Assembly: GCF_030272615.1 (NCBI RefSeq)
Contig: NC_081415.1
Coordinates: 102,788,796-102,852,795, forward strand
Reading direction: 5' to 3'
From: Cryptomeria japonica
Lineage: Eukaryota > Streptophyta > Pinopsida > Cupressales > Cupressaceae
DNA: 64,000 bases
Position numbers and translations under genes: made by a program. This document shows, in pieces, positions 56,482-64,000 of the stretch (positions within the stretch are counted from its first letter, which is position 1; each line of letters starts with the position of its first letter). The notes below the pieces were generated by a model. That model saw only the letters and a list, made by a program, of their open reading frames with translations. It made no database searches and was not told where the DNA came from.

Positions 56482-58938
56482 TTAAAAGAGACTATGATTG
56501 ACAGTGACAACTTCACCATTATGGGGAAATTTCAAACACTTGTGAATAGGAGAAGCAATAGCTTTCATAGAAGATAGCCAAGGATAGCCTAGCTTCACAC
56601 GAAATTGTTCAGATGGAGGAATAATAGCAAAGTTCACATCAAGGGATTTGTTATGGACTTCAATAGGTAATGTAATAGAACCAATTGCAGGAGAAGAAAA
56701 TGCATCAAATAATTTCACAATCACATCTGTTTTGTCATAGATCACTTGATTCAATTGTAAAGTAAAGAGAAATTCTTCAGTAATAACATTAACCATGCAA
56801 GAAGAATCAATAAGCACTCCACGACAAGGTGTATTCTTAACTTTTGCAACTATATATAAAGGACCATTAGGTGCCCTGATAGTTTCATTAGAATCAAATG
56901 TGATGGAAGGTTCTTTAGGGATTTTTTGCTGCTCTACAAAGTTAATCACGTTCGTAGTCATAGACACAAGACCATCAGATGAGAAAGAAGAATCATTAGT
57001 CTCAATCACATTAGAGGTATGAGAAGGTAATGGATCAGTAAAAATCTTAAGATTTTGGTTAGGAGGAGCTACAGATGTATTGCCTTTATCATTCACTCCT
57101 GAAACAAAGATAGTATTATTATCAATCAAATCTTGAATTTTACCCTTTAAAGCAAAACATTTTTCAGTATCATGCCCAGGTTGACGATGAAATTGACAAA
57201 AGGATTTGTTATCAAAATAGGGTGAATTAATCTTTGTAGGATCAATTTGCTTTATAGGAGGGAGAGTAAGCACATTTTGTTCCAATAACTTATTCATAAT
57301 ACTATGCAATGATTCATTCAAAGGAGTAAACTTTCTTTCTTTCTTGAAAAACTTAGAAATAGGAGGCACACCTGATGCTGCATTCACATTGTTGTTGATG
57401 ATGTTTTCATTGAATTTAATGGACTCTCTGTTCGGTTTAAAATTCCCAAATGGTTGTTGACTACTATCACCCTTATCACTCAGAGCCATAGGATTTGCTT
57501 GTTCCATTTGACTCACAGTCAGTTGATAATTGTGAAGAGTTGCACACAACTGTTGGAAAGAAGTAAACTCAGAAAACAGAAGTTTATCTCGAATATCTTT
57601 TTGTAAATTAGAAATAAAGATTCTTTGAATATCATTGTCAGGTAATGGAAAAGAAATTTGAGCATACAAATGCTTATATCTACCAATGAAATCAGTCACT
57701 TTTTCTTTAACACCTTGTTTACAATGCATTAAATCAATCAAAGTAACTTTAGGACTTATATTGTTTTGAAATTGTTGAATAAAAGCATTTGCAAGTTGTT
57801 CGAAAGAAGTAATAGAATAAGAAGGCAACGAGCAATACCATTGTAGGGCTTTATCTCTTAATGTCCTAGTAAACAGTTTTGCAAGCAACCTTTGGTCATA
57901 CGCAAAATCGGTACATATTGTTTGAAAAGTCTTAACATGCGTTAGAGGATCACCTTTACCATTATAAAGCTCCAAATGCGGGATCTCAACATGCTTAGGA
58001 GGGATAGCTCGAACAATGTCAAGAGAAAGTGGGCTCGCAACATCAAATGTGGGCACACTAAACTTAGATTGATTCATAGAGGCAATTTGTTGCTGTAAAG
58101 AAGAGACAGTTTGTGCAAGATTGTTAATGGTCGCTTCAGTTGAAGAATTCATATTAGATGTGTTAGATTGTGATGGAGGTATTATGTTATTGAAAGAAGG
58201 TATTGACTGAGAGTAAGGTGGCGGGACACTATGATAGTTAGTCATAGGAGATGATTGGAAAGGAGAAACACTACAAGGAGGAATGGAATGATTAAATGAA
58301 TTGCCCCCTTGTGTCACGTTCATTTGTGGAGATGTAATAGGAACACTCATTGAAGGAATGAATGAAGAAGTCGGATTAAATGAAGGAAGAGGGTTAATTG
58401 AAGAAGAAGGATTGCCCCCATGACTGGTGATCATAGGTGGAATGTCTTGTATTGAAGTAGTCATTATGTTTGATGTAAAAGTAGGTATACTAGCAATAGA
58501 AGTTGTCAACGGAATAGAATGATTGACTTGAGTGGGAGGTTGTGTATAACCTAAAGTTTCAGCACAACTCTTCATAGGCATCACATTCGAATCCACAATG
58601 TGTGCAATACCACGCAAAATATCAATTCCATTCTTATCACTTTGAACCATACGTTTTAGACCCTCAATTAATGAAAGAGCTTGACTATCAGGATACTCTT
58701 GAGACATCCATTGCTGAAAATCATCAAATTGGTTATCCAATTTCGAAAGTTGTTCTATAGAAACCCCATGGAGAGCTTCTTCACCATTAAGAGGATTAGA
58801 GGAATTACCCGTGTCCTCGTTAAAAAGGCTATTCAAATTAGGTTCCATCTCCTCGGTAATTAAACTTTGGAAAGACTTAATTCTAAGGCTTCGTCTAATG
58901 GGAATAGTGTAAGTAGGGCTTGTTGTTGTAAAACTCAT
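56482..58938 (-). CDS. gag-protease polyprotein of element P, intact
   Basis: 818 codons with no stop. The basic N-terminus (MSFTTTSPTYTIPIRRSLRI) is followed by a long Ser/Pro/Asn/Gln region. The gag core lies at about residues 300-460 (HVEIPHLELYNGKGDPLTHV, ALQWYCSLPSYSI, FISNLQKDIRDKLLF). The knuckle CQFHRQPGHDTEKC (about residue 582) is the Cx2Hx4Hx4C variant shared with G. The protease at about residue 707 reads VLIDSSCMVNVI, so the catalytic D-S/T-G is D-S-S, which may mean no proteolysis. The end LGYPWLSSMKAI matches the family. The protein would form the particle that packages element RNA. Confidence 0.9.
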   Translation of the reverse strand: MSFTTTSPTYTIPIRRSLRIKSFQSLITEEMEPNLNSLFNEDTGNSSNPLNGEEALHGVSIEQLSKLDNQFDDFQQWMSQEYPDSQALSLIEGLKRMVQSDKNGIDILRGIAHIVDSNVMPMKSCAETLGYTQPPTQVNHSIPLTTSIASIPTFTSNIMTTSIQDIPPMITSHGGNPSSSINPLPSFNPTSSFIPSMSVPITSPQMNVTQGGNSFNHSIPPCSVSPFQSSPMTNYHSVPPPYSQSIPSFNNIIPPSQSNTSNMNSSTEATINNLAQTVSSLQQQIASMNQSKFSVPTFDVASPLSLDIVRAIPPKHVEIPHLELYNGKGDPLTHVKTFQTICTDFAYDQRLLAKLFTRTLRDKALQWYCSLPSYSITSFEQLANAFIQQFQNNISPKVTLIDLMHCKQGVKEKVTDFIGRYKHLYAQISFPLPDNDIQRIFISNLQKDIRDKLLFSEFTSFQQLCATLHNYQLTVSQMEQANPMALSDKGDSSQQPFGNFKPNRESIKFNENIINNNVNAASGVPPISKFFKKERKFTPLNESLHSIMNKLLEQNVLTLPPIKQIDPTKINSPYFDNKSFCQFHRQPGHDTEKCFALKGKIQDLIDNNTIFVSGVNDKGNTSVAPPNQNLKIFTDPLPSHTSNVIETNDSSFSSDGLVSMTTNVINFVEQQKIPKEPSITFDSNETIRAPNGPLYIVAKVKNTPCRGVLIDSSCMVNVITEEFLFTLQLNQVIYDKTDVIVKLFDAFSSPAIGSITLPIEVHNKSLDVNFAIIPPSEQFRVKLGYPWLSSMKAIASPIHKCLKFPHNGEVVTVNHSLF

Positions 58939-60088
58939 GCACTAGAGAGAGAGAGAAAATTTTGAATTTAGAGGTAGCAATTTCAATAAAATCAGCCAAT
59001 CTTATAGATTTAAGCTGTTCAAAGCAATCACGACAATCTCCCGAAATTTCAAAAAAAATGTCAGGGACCGTGGCGCTCGGAGTGCACACGGTCCTCGCAA
59101 CTTTTTTCGAAATTTGCAGGGATGACAGTTATGATGATTTTAAAGCTAATCTGAAAAAATTGAGTGATTTCACAATCTGTAAATAGGCCAAATTAAAGTT
59201 GCAATCTCAAAATTGAACCCTACCAAGATTGTTGAAAAATGCAAAATTTGAATTTTGAAAAAGAGAGGGAAACTGAAATTTTGAATTTAGAGGGAATACC
59301 AAAAGCAATGCAAGTTTTGAAATTTAAAGGTTGACTCAATTTCACGCAAAATTCAATTTTGAAAGCGGAAATCAAAGTTGGTGTAATTAAACACTTAATT
59401 TCAAAAGTCACAAATTGCAAGAATTTGAATAAAGCATTGAAATTTCGAATGAATGCCGACACACTTTTCAGATTTAGGATAGTAAGAACACAGTTTTGCC
59501 ACAAAATTTCAATTTCAATAATTTTTGAATGATTATAAGCCTTAATCCAAGCAATCACTAGACCAATTTTGACTTTAATTTTGAAAGTGTTATAATTGAT
59601 AAAATCAGCCAAAATTCTGGATTTTAGCAGAAAAATATAGTAAGATCTAGTTCCCGAAATTTTGAAAAAAATGTCGGGGACGATGGTGCTCGGGGTGCAC
59701 ACGGTCCTCACAACTTTTTTCCAAATTTTCAGGGATGAAAGATATTATGATTTTTTTGCGGAATCCAAAGTTACAGCTGATTTGGAGATGTTTTGATCAG
59801 TGAAATTATCAGTCAAAGGTTGAATCAAGAGGGTTTTAAAAATTAGGGTTTTGACACTTAACCACTTAATTTTCAAAATTAAAGCACAAATATGATTTGA
59901 TAATTTGCAGTAGAAGGGTAGATCGGAAACAAGCATTAATAATTAAACATTTCACAAGCTCAATTACTAAAAAGAAAATTTAGGGTTTTTATGCAATTAA
60001 CCTCTAAAATTTGCAAAAGATCAAACATGAAAATGTAATCAAGGGATCCAATTTTTCAGATCTAACCATGAATAATCAGAAAGGATGT
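58939..60088 (-). other. 5' leader of element P
   Basis: About 1.15 kb between primer site and gag. AT-rich, with two copies of a block AAATGTC(A/G)GGGAC(C/G)(A/G)TGG(C/T)GCTCGG near 59058 and 59670, about 610 bp apart. A similar phrase occurs in the LTRs (GATGGCGCTCGGCGTGCACA). No gene. Confidence 0.55.
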
Positions 60089-60105
60089 TCACGTCGGGTT
60101 CACCA
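60089..60105 (-). other. primer binding site of element P
   Basis: TGGTGAACCCGACGTGA on minus, three bases from the LTR. Different from the sites of G and of the copia elements. Confidence 0.75.
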
Positions 60106-60108
60106 AAA

Positions 60109-61333
60109 TGTAAAGCGGAAAATCGCGAGCGAACCCCAAGTGTTCCCCCCACCACTCCAAGGAGAGAGAAAGGGGGTCACTAGGGTTGACGGTTTTCACT
60201 TAGGGGAGACTTTACATTCAAAAGAGGGGTTGAAACCCATAAGATCCAATCCCACACGATGCAAGATTGGATTCTAAATGAGTTTCAAGGGTTGAGACAG
60301 CAAGGCTACCCTCTTTTGTAAAGAATGTAGATAGAAGGATTAAGCTAGAAATGCATGAAAAGTGAGGAAGATTCACTTATAAACAGAGATAGGAATATAG
60401 GATGAAGCTGCGGACCTGGAATTAGCAGTAAAATGTCGAGACGACGCTGTCCTGCAAATTTGAGCAAAAGTTGACGGGACGATGGCGCCCGGCGTGCACA
60501 CGGTTCTCCGAAAAATCCGCGAAACGAAGGGGGATCTGTTCGTCTCTGGACAAGGATTCCAGATCTTCAATTACAGCCGCGTACCTGCAACCTACACATA
60601 GAAAAGAGAGGACGATTGGGGGGTTAGGGATTAGGGGTTTGCCCTTAGGTCAAACCCCAGTTTTGGAATTAACCAAGAAATGAGAAATGTTGTAAATGTA
60701 AATGATTGTAATGTAATAAAGTACCAATACCTTGTTGTAAGAATGTTTGTATTCTTACATGCGAAGGTGTAAATGTTGTTGTATGTTATATGTTGTATGT
60801 GGTATGTGATCTCCTCTTCAATGGTTGAATCCTTGTCTTGAATGCAACACTTAGCCTTGAATGGAGACTTAGAATGATCAATTGCTTGAAGGAATGCTTG
60901 AATGCTTGAATGCTTGAATGCTTGAATGTTTGAATGTCGCTTCCGCGTCTTGTACACATATGTCCTTCCTTTTTCCATCTACCAAAATGGGAGAGGAAAT
61001 GTAGTTTATATACTTGTCAATTAGGGTTAAAAGACTGATTTTTCTGACCTTAGGCCGACTTGGGAAGATTATTTTCCAATTTGCAAACATAAAGACCCGA
61101 GACCCAAAAGAGACCGGGCCCAAAAATAGGGCCAGGGACCAGGGCGCTGGGCGCCATGGTCCCACCTCCAGGGATAGCAGGGTGCAAGGAGGATTAGGCC
61201 AGGGTGCTAAAAAATGCAGTTTTTGATGTCATGAACAAGTTTCGGGGTCTCCATTCAGGTTCAGTGTTGCATCGCCATCATGACGACCCAAATGCGGTCG
61301 AAATTGCAAGTGTCGCAATTTTAGGACGCTACA
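60109..61333 (-). repeat. 5' LTR of element P (minus-strand sense)
   Basis: TGTAAAGCGG to GACGCTACA, matching 53524-54771 throughout. One GGACCAGGGCGCTGGGCG copy only. AATGCTTG repeats differ in number by one or two units. Confidence 0.9.
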
Positions 61334-61338
61334 AGAAC

Positions 61339-61455
61339 AGAGGCACGTCTATGTATTTCAGGCACGTTTGTGCAGAGTAGGCGCGTTTGTGCGGTCTGTA
61401 AGCGCGTTTATGTTATGAAGGTATGTTTGTGTCAAAAATGTGCATTTATGTCTTC
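61339..61455 (+). repeat. GCGC-core array of element H, second part
   Basis: Six more units (AGGCACGTCTATG, AGGCACGTTTGTG, AGGCGCGTTTGTG and so on), CGT at 61346, 61365, 61384 and 61405. Removing element P and one target copy restores a 21-bp step across the junction, so the array was continuous before insertion. Confidence 0.8.
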
Positions 61456-61554
61456 TAGGGCAAATCGATAGCTCTGTGATGAACATACGCTGTCGATTGG
61501 ATAAGTTGCTGAGAGGATACACTCAAGAAGGTCCTCTAGGGAAGACTATGATAG

Positions 61555-61860
61555 ATCGAGGCACTTTGTGATGAATAATGAGTACCAAGACATAGTACTT
61601 TATGATGAACAGGGAGTACTAAAAAGAGCAGCACTTTGTGATGAACAGGGAGTGCAAATATGAGCAACACTTTGTGATGAACAGGGAGTGCAAAAACATG
61701 TAGTACTTTGTGATGAACAGGGAGTACCACTAGGATAGAAGCAACACTTTGTGATGAATAGTGAGTGTCACTAGGATAAATAGCAACACTTTGTGATGAA
61801 CAGTGAGTGTCACTAGGATAGATAGCAACACTTCGTGATGAACAGTGAGTATCACTTTGA
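61555..61860 (+). repeat. minisatellite of element H, eight units
   Basis: Unit of 35-42 bp built on CACTTTGTGATGAACAG(G/T)GAGT, at 61562, 61596, 61631, 61667, 61703, 61744, 61786 and 61828. The later units add CACTAGGATA(G/A)ATAG. The unit grows from about 35 to 42 bp along the array. It ends just before the splice acceptor. Confidence 0.9.
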
Positions 61861-61888
61861 TTGACATGATTGATTTGCTTGACTGTAG

Positions 61889-62353
61889 GAGTACTTGTCT
61901 ATGCTGGAGTCACAGGAGAGATTCCCATCGACTCAGAGGTTACGACCAGAGTTGACATTTGAGGATAGGGCTGCCATTGAGGTTATGGGTCTGCGATATA
62001 TTCTATATGTGCCTGAGTTTCGGGCGAACATGGGGTTGCTGACTGCGCTAGCTGAGAGGTGGCATTCTGAGACATGCACATTTCATTTTCCAATGGGTGA
62101 GATGATAGTCACCTTAGAGGATGTCTACAAGATTCTACAGATACCGATCGATGGGGAGTTGATTCCCTATGATCGAGATGGAGACAGGGAAGCATTGAGA
62201 CAAGTGTTCCGAGATCCAGGACTGGAGATGAGGGCTGGACATGTGGCATGGGACACGATGACATCGACAGGACTGACACTACCAGCAGTGCTAGGAGGAG
62301 TGATCAGCGAGTTCTTCTGTATCAGTTTTGTACCATTTTGTATGATGATGTAG
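61889..62353 (+). CDS. antisense exon 2 of element H: plant mobile domain (truncated)
   Basis: Preceded by TTGCTTGACTGTAG|GAG, a good acceptor, and phase 0 with exon 1. The sequence reads LGL-type PMD text: LTALAERWHSETCTFHFPMG, EMIVTLEDVYKILQIPIDGE, then GLTLPAVLGGVISEF. This is the N-terminal half of the plant mobile domain (PMD, PF10536), found in the Arabidopsis MAIN/MAIL proteins and in several plant transposons. Here about 155 codons are present, then VISEFFCISFVPFCMMM and a stop, so the C-terminal half is missing, spliced elsewhere or lost. It is on the strand opposite to element H. Confidence 0.7.
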   Translation, partial: EYLSMLESQERFPSTQRLRPELTFEDRAAIEVMGLRYILYVPEFRANMGLLTALAERWHSETCTFHFPMGEMIVTLEDVYKILQIPIDGELIPYDRDGDREALRQVFRDPGLEMRAGHVAWDTMTSTGLTLPAVLGGVISEFFCISFVPFCMMM

Positions 62354-64000
62354 ACACCTGCGGGTGATTAGAGCCATATGATTTTGACATCATTGTATCA
62401 TGACACTTATGATTATATATATATATATGAGATTCATCCTTGCGGTAGCTATATGCATGTGTACCTATGTGATGAGATGTTTTTATGTGATGCTTATGAT
62501 ATGGATGCAAATATGTACATAATAAAATGCAATATTTTTGTTCTTTTATGTTTTTAATATGTTATGCCAATGCAAATGTGAATGTATGAAATGCAAATGA
62601 ATATGATAATGCAAATGATGAGATGCATGATGAAAATGTAAGATGTGCTAACATGTGTTATGTGCAGGATGTGATGCCATTGTGATATCTATATGTATGT
62701 ATGAAATGCTTATATGTGGTAATGTAGGTGAAACTACATGAAATGCAAATGTTTTTGGTGTGTCATTATACTTAGTCATATGATAGCAGGCTACGCGGAC
62801 TCAATAAGGATGATGGAAGTCAATCAAGAAAGGGGGATGGAAGATAGAAGATATGAAAATGAGAGAGCTTCTTGTGCGTTATCATCATTGAGCTTATTCT
62901 GGCAAATAGGTTATGACAATCGAGGCATATGTTTGACCCAGAAAGTCATTGTACCTGTTTGTATGGAGATAAGACAGTCGCAAACAAGGAATGCCCCAGT
63001 TCATACTAAACTCACAACGTCCTCATATCCTTAGACAAGTCATAGCATTACTAAGAGACAATCTATAGACAGCAAAAGAAGAATAGGTGACGATACCCCA
63101 TCCTCGCCTTTCTAGTCAAAGACATCCTGGAGATATAATCTCTAGTCAAAGACATCTTGGAAAAGCTAAAAGACATGTCACCAAAAGATAAAATCAAAAG
63201 AAAACCAAGACTCGACACCAACATCTACTGTAGTCCTCAAGTTTAGTGTCTCTTGTCACTTGTATAGGTCTTATTTGATTGTGGTCACAATGTTTACTTT
63301 CACAAACTGATAGATAGCACTGAACCATATGTTGTCTGAGTCTGCTGAAAGATTTGATTTGTTGAAGCCTATTGTTGCTATTGTGTCTCATCTGAAATTG
63401 ACTGAATCCATGAAACTGATACTTTATTGCGGATAAGACGGAACTTTATTGCGGATTGGCGATGCAAATGCTATTTTATTGCGGATTGTGCGCGGATAGA
63501 CTAAAGAAGATTAGGAAGAAACTATACTCCTCAGAACGTGTGATGCTCTTAGTTCCACACCCATCACTAGATGTAGGATTTGCCTTAGCCACAGATAGGA
63601 GCTGATTTATTATGGATGGAAAGGGGTGAAAAGGAATATTATTATGAATGGCTAACCAATCTTGGGTAGATCAATAACAAGCCATGATGGGAATGTGTAA
63701 AGTTTATTATGGATAGATAGGTTGTGAGTGTGTACAAAGTGAAAAGATGAGATGAAATCCTGAAGGAGGGAGGAGCAATGTCTCTACGCATGGCGTTGGT
63801 GACCCAGTTTTCACCATGGTACTTGCCCAGGGCGCCACCAAAGTGGTTTTCACCATTGGACGAAATGTTTTTCTTTACTTTTTTTTATTTTTTATTTTAT
63901 TTTTTGTTGTCACAAGGCGCCTGTTTGCCAGGTTTTCACCAAGTAACGATTTTTATGTTTTATGATTTTTTTGTATTTTTGATTTTTTTGATTTTTTGTA
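62354..64000. other. right end of the window, probably internal sequence of element H
   Basis: No coding domain found. Short repeats only: TTTATTGCGGAT three times (63423-63490), TCAAAGACATC twice (63117 and 63147), and TTTTCACCA three times near the end. If H is complete, its integrase should begin beyond 64000. A short (AT)n tract is at 62414. Confidence 0.35.

Larger units (their letters stand above)
53524..61333 (-). mobile_element. gag-protease-only gypsy retrotransposon P (7.8 kb), complete
   Basis: LTRs at 53524-54771 and 60109-61333, target duplication AGAAC at 53519-53523 and 61334-61338. On minus: primer site TGGTGAACCCGACGTGA, leader, an intact 818-codon gag-protease ORF, a tail reading frame, then the polypurine tract. 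The 1.7 kb between protease and polypurine tract cannot hold RT, RNase H and integrase and shows none of their motifs. LTRs differ at about 2 percent by eye plus a 30-bp duplication, so the insertion is fairly young. It was mobilised in trans and sits inside the antisense intron of H. Confidence 0.9.

Overview
This window looks like nuclear DNA from a large, transposon-rich plant genome. The one recognisable host gene is a chloroplast-type mTERF protein. Almost everything else is retroelements and their debris: Ty3/gypsy (mostly Tat-like), Ty1/copia, L1-type LINEs, a probable SINE, a fold-back element and tandem repeats. The deep nesting, large spacing and many nonsense mutations fit a gymnosperm, but the sequence alone does not fix the species.

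Layout. 538-1542 (+): intact, intronless mTERF gene. 3897-7676 (-): complete non-autonomous LTR element with perfect 5-bp target duplication, probably inside an old solo LTR (2990-8027). 8028-13982: featureless apart from short tandem duplications. 13983-22365: three L1-type ORF1 copies (two minus, one plus). All three run from ORF1 into the 3' UTR with no endonuclease or reverse transcriptase, and one sits inside a copia RT/RNase H remnant. 23846-45035: a nest. An old gag-protease gypsy element (O) contains two copia solo LTRs (24606-25393 and 27396-28341, each with perfect target duplications) and a 14.9-kb full-length Tat-lineage element (G, 28989-43919, minus strand, target duplication GAAGT). 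45036-48013: 5' half of a copia element of the same family as the solo LTRs. 48018-52086: fold-back element, (AT)n microsatellite, hairpin-forming satellite and SINE. 52087 to the window end: the 3' part of another Tat-like element (H), holding a complete gag-protease-only gypsy element (P, 53524-61333, target duplication AGAAC).

The most interesting signal is on the strand opposite to retroelement transcription in G and H. Just inside each polypurine tract lie, in order: an ATGCCCCCTC motif with a perfect stem whose sequence differs between elements, a TATA box, and a short ATG exon encoding a shared HRFxRxRRxxRPA-like peptide that ends in phase 0 at a good GT splice donor. These are followed by an array of GCGC-core motifs spaced about 21 bp apart, then a minisatellite. 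In H a clean AG acceptor follows, with a phase-0 exon encoding the N-terminal part of a plant mobile domain (PMD). I read this as an antisense, spliced, promoter-bearing gene carried by these retrotransposons. G keeps the promoter and first exon but has no PMD exon that I can find. G also carries reverse-complementary 21-bp-phased GCGC arrays in its 5' leader, so one genomic RNA would have complementary arrays at both ends.

No computation was run. Identities and counts are by eye.
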